64,000 bases of DNA from Lysobacterales bacterium. Its GTDB lineage: Bacteria > Pseudomonadota > Gammaproteobacteria > Xanthomonadales > Rhodanobacteraceae. The notes beneath the pieces were generated by a model. The model made no database searches. It worked only from the letters and a program-made list of their open reading frames with translations, and had not been told where the DNA came from. Positions within the stretch are counted from its first letter, which is position 1. Each line of letters opens with the position of its first letter. The stretch lies in contig JAJPID010000055.1 in assembly GCA_021324945.1 (NCBI GenBank), forward strand, positions 1 through 64,000, given 5' to 3'. The position numbers and the translations under genes were made by a program. Positions 53,257 through 61,793 of this stretch are shown here, piece by piece.

Positions 53257-55563
53257 TCACTTGAAGCGCCATGTTGCGGTCACCATCGCCGTGCGGCCGA
53301 TGCCCGGCACCGCGCGGCCGCCGTCGGAGGGAATCAGCGCATCGAAATACTGCTTGTCCGTGAGATTCCATAGATTCAAACGCAGATCGTAGCGCGGCTG
53401 ATGCCAGGCGACGGTCGCGTCCCAGCGCGTGTAACCGCCGACCGAAACCACATCCGTATTGCTGGCGTATCGCGAGGAGATATAGGTCGCGCCGCCACCG
53501 AATTCCCAATCCGCATGCGGCTTCCACGCCGTCCATAACACAGCCGCGTTCTCCGGCGTGTTGGCCGGCACATTGCCCTGCGTGCCATCCAGTGCCTTGA
53601 CGATCTTCGCCTCGTAATGCGTGTAGCCGCCGAACACCTGCCACTGCTGCGTGAGGTGGCCGACGATGCCGATCACCTCGCCGCGTACGCGGATGTTGCC
53701 GTCCAATTCGTATTCGCCCGGCGCGATCTGCGTGCGCGCGTTGACCTTTGTGACCTGGAACACCGCAGCATTCAACGATAGCAAGTCCTGTTTCAGATCC
53801 CACTTGCCACCGATTTCGTATGATTTGTTTTTTTCTGGCGGCAGCGCCTGCGTGCCATTGGTCACGGTCAGCGCCTCCAGCGAAGGATCGAACGAAGTGC
53901 CGTAGGACACGTAATACGACTGCGCTTCGTCCGGTTGCCAGATCGCGCCGCCGCGCACACTGGTGAAATCGATTATCTGATGCGCGCTGGCCGGCACGCT
54001 GATCGTGTTGTCCAACGTGGCATCGAAACGATCCCGCCGCACGCCCGCGACGAGTTTCCAGTGTTCGCCGATCGCCGCGGTGTCGTTGACGTACAGCGCG
54101 TAGGTGTCGGCGTCGGCACGCGTTAGATTGCCGGGCGTGCTGACCACGTTCGGCGGTTGCGGCTGGTATTGCGGATCGAGCAACGAAATGATGGGCAACC
54201 CGCTGCGCGTGTAGCTCTGGTTGTTGTAGGTGTCGCGGCCGATTTCGCTGCCGGCGATCAACGTATGCCCCACCGAACCGGTGTCGAACTTCGCGATCAG
54301 GTCGGCCTGATTGAACAGCGATGAATCGTGGATCACGCGATCGTGGCTGGCGAGCTGCACCGAGAGATCCTGCAACGGCAGCAGGGTCGGATTGCCGAGA
54401 TTGCGATTCAACATTATCCCCTCAGGCGTCAGCAGATCGTTCGGCGCGGTTTCGCGCGCATCGGTCTTGTAATGGCCGTACTGCAATTGCTCGCGTAAGG
54501 TGACGTTCGAATTGAAGCGATGTTCGAGGCGCGCGCCGAATATGCCGACGTTTTGGATCGTGCGATCGTCTGTCAGGCCATAGAAATTGTCGTGGTTCAC
54601 TTGCGCCGGATGGCCGTTCACCGGCGGCAGCCCGTAATCGGGCATATCGTCGTTGTGTTGTAGCAGCGCCGACAAGGTGAACGTGGTATCGGTGCCGATG
54701 CCGAATTTCAAGGACGGCGCAACGCCCGCATCCTTGTTTGACATCACATCGCGCGTGCTGTGGATGTCCTGGCCGAAGGCGTTGAGACGGAACGCGGACG
54801 TGTCGGAGAGTGGTTCGTTGAAATCCGCGCTGGCGCGGTAGCGATCATCCGTGCCGACCGTGGTGTTGACCGAACCGAACTCGCGCAATTCCGGCTGCTT
54901 GCTGACCTGATTGATGACGCCGCCGGTCGAGCCGCGCCCGAACAGCATCGAGGACGGGCCCTCCAGCACGTCCACCGATTCCAGATCGAAGGTGTCACGG
55001 TAGTACTGGCCGCGATCGCGGAAGCCGTCGAGATAGATGTCGGTGCGCGCGGAAAATCCGCGCAGATTGATGTTGTTGCCGATCTGACCGCCCTCGGCCG
55101 CGCCCAACGTGATGCCCGGCACGTTACGCAACGCATCCGACAGCGATGTCGCACCCTGTGCATCCAGCAGCGCGCGATCCACCTGCACCACCGTTTGCGG
55201 AATGTCGCGCGAGGCCGTGGGCACTTTCGCCCCGACGCTGGAAGGGCCGGGCGCGTAGTCGTCCTGCAAGGACTGGCCGGTCACTTGCACCGGCGCCAGC
55301 GTCTGCGGCGCGGCAGCCAGCAGTGCACCGCTGTCAGATGACAATACGCTGGTTGCATCGGATGCGGCATTCAATGCAGAGGGGCCCGATGCGGCGGCGT
55401 TTAAAACCGCGTTATCCGCCAACGCGGCGCCTGAGATCGCGTTGTCCGTCGGCGCAGAACCAGATATCGGTCCGGCAAGAGCACTCCGCGACGCAATCGG
55501 CAACGCCAACGCCAGACACAACGCCGCGCACAAAGGTTTGATCGTGACGCAAGACTGCTGCAT
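53257..55563 (-). CDS. piuA: TonB-dependent siderophore receptor (PiuA/Fiu-like)
   Basis: 768 residues from ATG 55563, with GGGGAAGG upstream. The signal peptide ends near ALAG. A 60-residue Ala/Ser-rich low-complexity segment precedes the TonB box and plug (DIPQTVVQVDRALLDAQGAT, LRNVPGITLGAAEGGQIGNN, INLRGFSARTDIYLDG, DVLEGPSSMLFGRGSTGG). The 22-strand barrel follows with NFYGLTDDRTIQNV and ends in a typical outer-membrane C-terminus, VTATWRFK. It has the catecholate-receptor look of Fiu/PiuA. A Fur box lies about 80 bp upstream. Substrates in related bacteria include monocatecholate siderophores and their breakdown products. Confidence 0.92.
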   Translation of the reverse strand: MQQSCVTIKPLCAALCLALALPIASRSALAGPISGSAPTDNAISGAALADNAVLNAAASGPSALNAASDATSVLSSDSGALLAAAPQTLAPVQVTGQSLQDDYAPGPSSVGAKVPTASRDIPQTVVQVDRALLDAQGATSLSDALRNVPGITLGAAEGGQIGNNINLRGFSARTDIYLDGFRDRGQYYRDTFDLESVDVLEGPSSMLFGRGSTGGVINQVSKQPELREFGSVNTTVGTDDRYRASADFNEPLSDTSAFRLNAFGQDIHSTRDVMSNKDAGVAPSLKFGIGTDTTFTLSALLQHNDDMPDYGLPPVNGHPAQVNHDNFYGLTDDRTIQNVGIFGARLEHRFNSNVTLREQLQYGHYKTDARETAPNDLLTPEGIMLNRNLGNPTLLPLQDLSVQLASHDRVIHDSSLFNQADLIAKFDTGSVGHTLIAGSEIGRDTYNNQSYTRSGLPIISLLDPQYQPQPPNVVSTPGNLTRADADTYALYVNDTAAIGEHWKLVAGVRRDRFDATLDNTISVPASAHQIIDFTSVRGGAIWQPDEAQSYYVSYGTSFDPSLEALTVTNGTQALPPEKNKSYEIGGKWDLKQDLLSLNAAVFQVTKVNARTQIAPGEYELDGNIRVRGEVIGIVGHLTQQWQVFGGYTHYEAKIVKALDGTQGNVPANTPENAAVLWTAWKPHADWEFGGGATYISSRYASNTDVVSVGGYTRWDATVAWHQPRYDLRLNLWNLTDKQYFDALIPSDGGRAVPGIGRTAMVTATWRFK

Positions 55564-55643
55564 GCACCTTCCCCGAATTGGTTCGTTATTGGCCGGCCGC
55601 GGCTGCCTGGCTCGTGACGGTTCTGCCGCACCGGAGTTGGTTG

Positions 55644-55666
55644 CAAATGATAATTATTCTTATTTG
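55644..55666. promoter_or_regulatory. Fur box upstream of the siderophore receptor
   Basis: The 23-bp site reads CAAAT, then GATAATTATTCTT, then ATTTG, close to a palindrome and to the Fur consensus of three GATAAT-like hexamers. It is the only strongly AT-rich patch in its surroundings and lies 81-103 bp before the receptor ATG. It predicts iron repression of the receptor and piuC. Confidence 0.78.
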
Positions 55667-55787
55667 TGTTGGCAATGGACCTCTGGTGCTGCGAGCGCGT
55701 TCTTGTGCGTGGGCGCACACTGACCGCTCACGACGCCGAAGCACGCCGCTGCTTCATGGCACGAGTCAGTAGTAAGAGGGGAGCGGA

Positions 55788-56273
55788 TCAGACCAACAAT
55801 TGCTGCCAATAGGCCACATCGATCCAGCGGCCAAACTTGGTGCCGTTCTCGCGGAAATGCGCGACCTGGGTGAAGCCGAGTTTTTCGTGCAGTGCGACGG
55901 AGGCGGGGTTGGGCAACGCGACGCCGCCGATCACGCAGTGCACGTTGAGCGCACGCAATCGCTCGAGCAGTACTCGATACAACACCGAACCGAAGCCGCG
56001 CCGGACCTGCTCCGGCGCGAGATAGATCGAGCTTTCTACGGTCAAGCGGTAGCCGATGCGCGTTTTCCAGGGCCCGGCATAGGCGTAGCCTGCAACCCCA
56101 CCGTCACGTTCCAGCACCAGCCACGGCAGTTTTTCGATCACGGCTGAAATGCGTTGACGCATTTCGGGCACCGTCACGGGCTCTTCCTCGAAGGTGACGA
56201 TGCTGTCGGTGACGTAGCGGTTGTAGATGGCACAGACGGCGGATGCGTCCGCGGTCGACGCAAGGCGGATCAT
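55788..56273 (-). CDS. GNAT acetyltransferase (phosphinothricin acetyltransferase-like)
   Basis: 161 residues. It starts MIRLASTADASAVCAIYNRY and contains SIVTFEEEPVTVPEMRQRIS, the hallmark TFEExP of the Pat/YwnH group. It then has GYAYAGPWKTRIGYRLTVES, the acetyl-CoA loop EQVRRGFGSVLYRVLLERL, and NPASVALHEKLGFTQVAHF with the family's C-terminal GRWIDVAYWQ. Members acetylate methionine sulfone/sulfoximine or related herbicide analogues, and others are of unknown specificity. It stands downstream of glnA but is separated from it by a strong hairpin. Confidence 0.88.
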   Translation of the reverse strand: MIRLASTADASAVCAIYNRYVTDSIVTFEEEPVTVPEMRQRISAVIEKLPWLVLERDGGVAGYAYAGPWKTRIGYRLTVESSIYLAPEQVRRGFGSVLYRVLLERLRALNVHCVIGGVALPNPASVALHEKLGFTQVAHFRENGTKFGRWIDVAYWQQLLV

Positions 56274-56318
56274 TCGAGTTCCCCCACCGGGAGATGCTTC
56301 AATCCCTCCTCAGCCCAG

Positions 56319-56340
56319 CCCTCCCCTTTGAAGGGGAGGG
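56319..56340 (-). terminator. GC-rich hairpin after glnA
   Basis: CCCTCCCCTT and AAGGGGAGGG form a 10-bp perfect stem with a minimal loop, 13 bp beyond the glnA stop in the direction of glnA transcription. No U-run follows, so termination strength is uncertain. The motif is also the core of a common dispersed intergenic repeat. Confidence 0.45.
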
Positions 56341-56352
56341 CCCGAGCACATA

Positions 56353-57765
56353 TCAGATCGAGTAATACATCTGATACTCCAGCGGGTGCGTGCTCGCGCG
56401 GTACTTGGTGACTTCCTGCATCTTCAGCGCGATGTAGCCGTCGATGAAGTCGTCGTTCATCACGCCGCCCGCAGTGAGGAAGGCTCGGTCGCGGTCGAGA
56501 CTCTCCAGCGCCTGATTCAGCGACGAGCACACGGTCGGGATGTTGCGCTCCTCTTCCGGCGGCAGGTCGTAGAGATCCTTGTCCATCGGCGCGCCGGGAT
56601 CGATCTTGTTCAAGATGCCATCCAAGCCCGCCATCATCAGCGCGGTGAAGGTGAGATACCCCGAATTCATCGGATCGGGGAAACGCACCTCGATGCGGCG
56701 GCCTTTGGGATTGGCCACGTGCGGGATGCGGCAGCTCGCCGAGCGGTTGCGCGCGGAATAGGCCAGCATCACCGGCGCCTCGAAGCCCGGCACCAGACGC
56801 TTGTAGGAATTGGTGGTGGAATTGGCGAACGCGTTGATGGCGCGCGCGTGCTTGAACACGCCGCCGATGTACCACAGCGCGGTTTGGCTCAACCCGCCGT
56901 ACAACTCGCCGGCGAACAGGTTCTTGCCGTCCTTGCTCAGCGACTGATGCACGTGCATGCCGGAACCGTTGTCGCCCACGACAGGCTTCGGCATGAAAGT
57001 GACGGTCTTGCCCGCCGCGTGCGCGACGTTCTTGACGACGTACTTCATCGTCAGCAGTTCGTCGGCCTTGTGCAACAGCGTGTTGAAGCGCGTGCCGATC
57101 TCGCACTGCCCGGCGGTGGCGACTTCGTGGTGGTGCACTTCGGTGAGGATGCCGAGCGATTCCAGGACCTGGCACATTTCCGCGCGCAGGTCGGCCAGCG
57201 AATCGACCGGCGCCACCGGGAAATAGCCGCCCTTGATGCCCGGGCGATGGCCGTGATTGCCTTCCTCGTAACGGCGATGCGAGGACCACGCCGCTTCTTC
57301 CGATTCGATCTCGTAGAACACGTGGCCCATGTCGTTGCGGTAGCGCACGCCGTCGAAGATGAAGAACTCCGGCTCCGGGCCGAAGTACGCGGTGTCAGCC
57401 ACGCCGGTCGATTTGAGATACGCCTCAGCACGGCGCGCGATCGAGCGCGGGTCGCGCGCGTAAGCCTGCATGGTCGAAGGCTCGAGCACGTCGCAAATGA
57501 TGTTCAACTGTTTGTGCGCGGCGAATGGATCGATCACGGCGGTAGCCGGATCGGGCATCAGCACCATGTCCGATTCATTGATGCCTTTCCAGCCCGAGAT
57601 GGATGAGCCGTCGAACATCTTGCCGTCTTCGAAGGTGCCTTCGTCGATGGCGTGAGCGGGGAACGAAACATGATGCTGCACGCCGCGCATGTCGGCGAAA
57701 CGCAGGTCGATAAAGGCGACGTTCTCGTCTTTGATGGTTTTCAGGACTTTGTCGGCGGTAGACAT
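56353..57765 (-). CDS. glnA: Glutamine synthetase, type I
   Basis: 470 residues from ATG 57765, which gives [20 protein letters not shown]. It condenses glutamate and ammonia with ATP as a dodecamer. Landmarks are the latch loop [18 protein letters not shown] near 48, EPEFFIFD near 128 (metal Glu), [11 protein letters not shown] near 265 (metal His), [18 protein letters not shown] near 320, and the adenylylation loop [10 protein letters not shown] near 397, with the regulatory Tyr intact. So control by GlnE adenylylation is expected. Transcription is controlled by the sigma-54 promoter and NtrC site upstream. Confidence 0.97.
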   Translation of the reverse strand: MSTADKVLKTIKDENVAFIDLRFADMRGVQHHVSFPAHAIDEGTFEDGKMFDGSSISGWKGINESDMVLMPDPATAVIDPFAAHKQLNIICDVLEPSTMQAYARDPRSIARRAEAYLKSTGVADTAYFGPEPEFFIFDGVRYRNDMGHVFYEIESEEAAWSSHRRYEEGNHGHRPGIKGGYFPVAPVDSLADLRAEMCQVLESLGILTEVHHHEVATAGQCEIGTRFNTLLHKADELLTMKYVVKNVAHAAGKTVTFMPKPVVGDNGSGMHVHQSLSKDGKNLFAGELYGGLSQTALWYIGGVFKHARAINAFANSTTNSYKRLVPGFEAPVMLAYSARNRSASCRIPHVANPKGRRIEVRFPDPMNSGYLTFTALMMAGLDGILNKIDPGAPMDKDLYDLPPEEERNIPTVCSSLNQALESLDRDRAFLTAGGVMNDDFIDGYIALKMQEVTKYRASTHPLEYQMYYSI

Positions 57766-57797
57766 GGCGGCCTCGCGGTGGGGAATACAAAGCCAAG

Positions 57798-57812
57798 GCA
57801 AGGGCAGTGCCA
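57798..57812 (-). promoter_or_regulatory. Sigma-54 promoter of glnA
   Basis: On the minus strand TGGCAC, five bases, and TTGC (TGGCACTGCCCTTGC) match the -24/-12 consensus perfectly. Transcription would start near 57787, giving a 22-nt leader before the glnA ATG at 57765. Confidence 0.88.
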
Positions 57813-57864
57813 GCACTCCGCCCAAACAAGATCAAGGGCTTGCCCATAACTCGTCCCCTGTTTC

Positions 57865-57880
57865 GCACTGATATGGTGCA
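57865..57880. promoter_or_regulatory. NtrC binding site upstream of glnA
   Basis: GCACTGATATGGTGCA fits the NtrC dyad GCAC-N5-GGTGC almost exactly as in the E. coli glnA upstream sites. It is centred about 85 bp upstream of the predicted sigma-54 start. A second imperfect dyad, GCACCAATAAGGACT at 57887-57901, is centred about 22 bp further, which is two helical turns. Confidence 0.82.
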
Positions 57881-57909
57881 GATTACGCACCAATAAGGAC
57901 TATCCGCGA

Positions 57910-58134
57910 TCAGCGGATCCGTTTCGTATAGGATGGATTCTCCTGGCTGATCCAAGTGCTCAAGCCTCGACCGGCGAGTGCGCGCTTCTTCATCGCGGCA
58001 ATGTGGCGCGACCCGGCAACATCAACCGTATAGAGATAAACCGAACCGTTGACGAACTCGACTTCGAGGCCGTCGGGCAGAATCTCGAATGCCGTGACGC
58101 CCGAATCGCCGCTCAAATTCCGGTAACGTTCCAT
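57910..58134 (-). CDS. KTSC-domain small protein
   Basis: 74 residues from ATG 58134, with GGAG 9 nt upstream. The sequence MERYRNLSGDSGVTAFEILP, then EVEFVNGSVYLYTVDVAGSR, then HIAAMKKRALAGRGLSTWIS fits the KTSC fold (small beta-rich domain near tRNA-synthetase-like and phage proteins). The typical KTSC motif residues cannot all be identified by eye. Function is unknown. It lies between chaA (divergent) and the glnA control region, so the NtrC sites are only 30 bp beyond its stop. Confidence 0.65.
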   Translation of the reverse strand: MERYRNLSGDSGVTAFEILPDGLEVEFVNGSVYLYTVDVAGSRHIAAMKKRALAGRGLSTWISQENPSYTKRIR

Positions 58135-58237
58135 CGCCTGCAACTCCGTTCCCGCTGACCTTCGTTACGGACCCTTCGAATGACGCCGATGTCCGAAAGC
58201 GACTGTCATACTACGCCCCTAAAAGCGATAAGCACGC

Positions 58238-59362
58238 ATGGAACCGTCGACGTCGATCGCAAGTGAACGGAAGTTCTTCGGCGCCGAATGGCCGCTGCCG
58301 CTCTGCGCGCTGATCCTGATCGTCGGATGGCTTTGCAAACCGGCGCTGTCGGTTGAAACAGTTCCGGATTGGGCGACCGGAATCGCCTTCGTCGCATTTT
58401 TCATCGGCGCACTGCTGGCGGCGGTCGCGGCCACGCGACACGCCGAACATCTAGCGGTGCGTTTCGGCGAACCCTACGGCACGCTGATGCTGACGCTGTC
58501 GGCCATCTCGCTGGAGATCGCGACGGTGGTGACGGTGATGCTGCACAACACCGACAATCCCACTTTCGGCCGCGACACGATGTTCTCGGTGGTGATGATC
58601 GTATTGAACGGCATCATCGGTGTGGCGCTGCTCGCCGGCGGCCTGCGCCATCACGAACAACGTTACAGCCTGCGTGGCGCCAATGCCTTTCTGAGTCTGC
58701 TGATCCCGCTGGCAACGCTGGCGCTGATCTGGCCCAACGTCACCGTTACCACCGGCGGCGGCACGTTTTCACCGGTGCAGAAGGTCTTTGTGATCGTGAT
58801 GTCGCTGCTGCTGTACGCCGCATTCATGGTGATCCAGACGCGCACGCATACCAGTTTCTTCGTCGCGGAGGGCGAACCGGATGAACATGCGCACCATCCG
58901 CCCTCGCCGCATGACTGGCCCAGGCATGCAGCGCTACTGATCGTCTATCTGGTGATGGTGGTGCTGCTGGCGAAATTGTTCGCGCTGCCGCTGGAAACGG
59001 GTGTATCGCGGTTGGGTTTGCCTTCGACCATGGCAGGTCTTGCCGTGGCGGTGCTGGTGCTGGCGCCCGAAGGCATCGCCGCGATCCGCGCCGCACGTCT
59101 CAACCAGATGCAGCGCGCGATGAACATCGGGCTGGGTACCGCGCTCTCGACCATCGCACTGACGGTGCCGGCGATCCTGCTGATCGACATCGTCAGCGGC
59201 CGCACCGCCGTGCTGGGCTTGGGCGCGGCGGACACGATGCTGCTGGTGCTGACCTTCGCTGTGTCGATGCTGACCTTTTCAAGTGGCCGCACCTACGCGA
59301 TGCAGGGGTTGGTACACCTGCTGCTGTTCCTGTCGTACATCGTGCTGATCTTCTCGCCCTGA
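58238..59362 (+). CDS. chaA: Ca2+(Na+):H+ antiporter ChaA-like
   Basis: 374 residues, about 11 transmembrane helices. CaCA-superfamily signatures are AISLEIATVVTVMLHN in the first half and LVLAPEGIAAIRAARLNQMQ in the second. Each has the conserved Glu of the alpha repeats, with a central hydrophilic His/Glu-rich loop (EPDEHAHHPPSPHDW). ChaA expels Ca2+, Na+ or K+ in exchange for protons at alkaline pH in the inner membrane. It is monocistronic or followed by uppP 50 bp downstream, which has its own TACAAT. Confidence 0.86.
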   Translation: MEPSTSIASERKFFGAEWPLPLCALILIVGWLCKPALSVETVPDWATGIAFVAFFIGALLAAVAATRHAEHLAVRFGEPYGTLMLTLSAISLEIATVVTVMLHNTDNPTFGRDTMFSVVMIVLNGIIGVALLAGGLRHHEQRYSLRGANAFLSLLIPLATLALIWPNVTVTTGGGTFSPVQKVFVIVMSLLLYAAFMVIQTRTHTSFFVAEGEPDEHAHHPPSPHDWPRHAALLIVYLVMVVLLAKLFALPLETGVSRLGLPSTMAGLAVAVLVLAPEGIAAIRAARLNQMQRAMNIGLGTALSTIALTVPAILLIDIVSGRTAVLGLGAADTMLLVLTFAVSMLTFSSGRTYAMQGLVHLLLFLSYIVLIFSP

Positions 59363-59412
59363 GAGCCTCGCGTGCCCGCTTACAATGCCGCGCTGCCCAG
59401 TGAGTCCAAGCC

Positions 59413-60207
59413 ATGCACGATCTGCTGAATGTCATCGTCCTCGGCATCATCGAGGGCATCACCGAATTCCTGCCCATTTCCTCGACCGGGCATCTGCTGA
59501 TCGCCGAGCATTGGCTGGGCGAACGCTCGGATCTGTTCAACGTCGGCATTCAGGCCGGCGCCATCCTGGCGATCACGCTGGTGTACTGGCAGCGTATCTG
59601 GCAATTGCTGACGCAGTGGCGCGATCCTGGCACGCGCGATTACCTGTCGAAGTTGATCGTGGCATTTCTGATCACCTGTGTGCTGGGCTACATCGCGGAG
59701 AAACACGGTTTCAAATTGCCGGAGAAGGTGACGCCGATCGCGATCGCGTTGATCGTCGGGGGCCTGTGGATGCTGGGCGCGGAATGGTACGCGGCGCGCC
59801 AGCCGGATCGCACCAAAGTCACTTGGACAGTCGCCATTCTCGTCGGCGTCGCGCAGATCGTCGCCGGCATTTTCCCTGGCACCTCGCGTTCGGGCGCGAC
59901 CATTTTTGCGGCGATGATCTTCGGCACCTCCAATCGCGCCGCGGCCACCGAGTTCTCGTTCCTGGTCAGCATTCCGACGATGTATGCCGCGACCGGCTAC
60001 CTGCTGCTGAAGGGACTGCATGGCGGTGGCGCGGCGCACGAAGACTGGCGCGCACTGGCCATTGGTTTCGCCGTGTCATTGGTCGTGGCATTCGCGGCCG
60101 TGAAATGGCTATTGCATTACATCCGCTCGCATCGCTACACGCCGTTCGCGATTTATCGCATCGCGCTGGGGATTGCATTGCTCGTTTGGCTGCCGGCGAG
60201 GGCTTGA
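59413..60207 (+). CDS. uppP: Undecaprenyl-diphosphate phosphatase
   Basis: 264 residues. It recycles undecaprenyl pyrophosphate to the lipid carrier of peptidoglycan and O-antigen synthesis, and gives bacitracin resistance when raised. The two family motifs are EGITEFLPISSTGHLL (residues 14-29, catalytic Glu and His) and IFPGTSRSGATIFAAM near 155 (PGxSRSG). It has eight membrane helices. A TACAAT element at 59381-59386 is a plausible -10. Length and motifs are normal for BacA/UppP. Confidence 0.96.
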   Translation: MHDLLNVIVLGIIEGITEFLPISSTGHLLIAEHWLGERSDLFNVGIQAGAILAITLVYWQRIWQLLTQWRDPGTRDYLSKLIVAFLITCVLGYIAEKHGFKLPEKVTPIAIALIVGGLWMLGAEWYAARQPDRTKVTWTVAILVGVAQIVAGIFPGTSRSGATIFAAMIFGTSNRAAATEFSFLVSIPTMYAATGYLLLKGLHGGGAAHEDWRALAIGFAVSLVVAFAAVKWLLHYIRSHRYTPFAIYRIALGIALLVWLPARA

Positions 60208-60224
60208 GCTCAACCTTGAACGTC

Positions 60225-60345
60225 GTCATTCCGGCCGCTGCGTAGCGGCGATGCGGAATCTGCTCTTCAAAATCTAGCGGGCGCACGGACGCCTTCAATG
60301 GCCAAGAACTCCGTGGTTCTGCGCTGCACGCAGTCCCGGAATGAC
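60225..60345. repeat. Interspersed inverted-repeat element, copy 2
   Basis: 121 bp bounded by GTCATTCCGG and CCGGAATGAC, with the inner left motif GCGTAGCGGCGATGCGGAATCTG nearly identical to copy 1 at 17708. It lies after uppP and before the hydroxylase gene. The outer ends can pair with each other, and the inner GCGTAGCGGCG region forms its own stem. Confidence 0.72.
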
Positions 60346-60363
60346 GAGGAAAAGGATTCGCGA

Positions 60364-61680
60364 TCAATCCTTCGGCGGCGCGGCGACGTTCGCGGCGCGG
60401 TTGAAATCACTGATGCCGCCGACCAGCAATGCGATCGCTTCGCGTTCGGCTTCGGTCAAGTCGGGATGCCACGAATCCAGGATCATCACCGCGCGCAATT
60501 TGTCGCTGCGGTTCCAGGCCTCGTGTTCGAAGGTGTCGTCGAACGTGACGCAGCAACCTTCCTGCCACACGTGCTCGACGCCGCCGACACGGATCGCGCA
60601 GTTCTCCGGCACGATCAGCGGCAGGTGCGTGACCAGGCGCGTGTTGGTGACGCCGTGGTGCGGCAGGATGTGCGAACCCGGCGTCAGCAGCGAGAACAGC
60701 ACCTCCGGCGCGTGTTCGCGGATATACACCAGCGGCAGCGAGTTCAACACCTGCGTGGTGCGCGGACAGCGGCGCGCGTTCTGCTCGAACACCTCGCCAT
60801 GACGATGGAAGAAGAACGCGTCCCAACGCGCGTCCCCGCGTTCGCCACGCAGCAGTTTTTGTTCCTCGAGCAGCTTCGCGTCGTCGGTGCCCAGAAACGG
60901 TTCGATGCCGCAGTTGTCGGCCAGCACGCCGAGCAATTCTTCTCGGATGACATCCGTGTGCTTTTCCAGATCCGCGTGCCAGGGGAACAGCTCGCATTCG
61001 AAATACGGCTGCGTGCGCAGGCCCGGCACGTAGAAGAATTTGCAGAACTGGCGTGGGTCGGGATAGTTGGCGGGAAGATCGCCGAGGTAAATCAGCAGGC
61101 CTTGCTCGACGCGCCGCAGAGCATCCGCGCCATATCGCTGCCGCAGTGGCGAAAGCAGATCGAGGAACAGCCGGCGGCGATTCTCGTTGACATACCGTAT
61201 CGCGTGCAGTACCGCCGTGCGCAGGCCCGGCGGCGTGCTCGCCTCGCTCCGCCATTGGCCGCGATTCTGCGCGGCGACGATCGCGCCGTAGTAACTTGTC
61301 ACCGCATCGTGAGTGCGGCCCAAACGCTCCAGCGCCGCGCCGCGGTGCAGACGGGCGACGAAATGATTGGGGTCGAGTGTCAACGCGTGATCGAACGCGG
61401 CCAGCGCATCAGCGCCACGCTTCGCCGCAAGCTGGACCAGCCCGAGGCTCTTCCAGATCTCCGGCTGTTGCGGTTCTAGTTCCGCCGCGCGCTCTAGCAT
61501 GCGTTGCGCGTCGGCCAGCTCGCCGCGCGCCAGCGCGCAGACGCCGACGAAGTTCAGGGCTTCCGGCGTATCCGGCGCGGATTTCAACGTATCGCGATAG
61601 CTCGTCTCGGCTTGCGCGATGCGGCCGGCGCGTGCATGCGCGCGCGCGGCTTCGAGCAGTTGCGGATCGGTCGAAGTCAT
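60364..61680 (-). CDS. TPR protein with aspartyl/asparaginyl beta-hydroxylase domain
   Basis: 438 residues from ATG 61680. Residues about 1-140 are tetratricopeptide repeats (EAARAHARAGRIAQAETSYR, EALNFVGVCALARGELADAQ, EIWKSLGLVQLAAKRGADAL). The C-terminal third is the Asp_Arg_Hydrox domain: SLLTPGSHILPHHGVTNTRL (first iron His), LIVPENCAIRVGGVEHVWQE, and VTFDDTFEHEAWNRSDKLRA (second iron His and 2-oxoglutarate Arg). The family includes the mammalian AspH and bacterial enzymes acting on peptides or LpxO-type lipid A hydroxylases. The TPR part suggests a protein substrate. It is encoded alone. Confidence 0.88.
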   Translation of the reverse strand: MTSTDPQLLEAARAHARAGRIAQAETSYRDTLKSAPDTPEALNFVGVCALARGELADAQRMLERAAELEPQQPEIWKSLGLVQLAAKRGADALAAFDHALTLDPNHFVARLHRGAALERLGRTHDAVTSYYGAIVAAQNRGQWRSEASTPPGLRTAVLHAIRYVNENRRRLFLDLLSPLRQRYGADALRRVEQGLLIYLGDLPANYPDPRQFCKFFYVPGLRTQPYFECELFPWHADLEKHTDVIREELLGVLADNCGIEPFLGTDDAKLLEEQKLLRGERGDARWDAFFFHRHGEVFEQNARRCPRTTQVLNSLPLVYIREHAPEVLFSLLTPGSHILPHHGVTNTRLVTHLPLIVPENCAIRVGGVEHVWQEGCCVTFDDTFEHEAWNRSDKLRAVMILDSWHPDLTEAEREAIALLVGGISDFNRAANVAAPPKD

Positions 61681-61793
61681 TGCGCTTACGCTATGCCACA
61701 AAGGGATGGCGTGCAATGACTGAGGGTGAGGCATGGACGCCGATCGGAAAACTCGCCATGGACGGTTGGCTTACCGGAACGCGCGGCGAATTT

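Noticed and set aside
57875-57892. TGGTGC-N7-GCACCA palindrome as the NtrC site
   Set aside because: Half-sites are in the wrong order for NtrC; the correctly ordered dyad GCACTGATATGGTGCA overlaps it and matches better.
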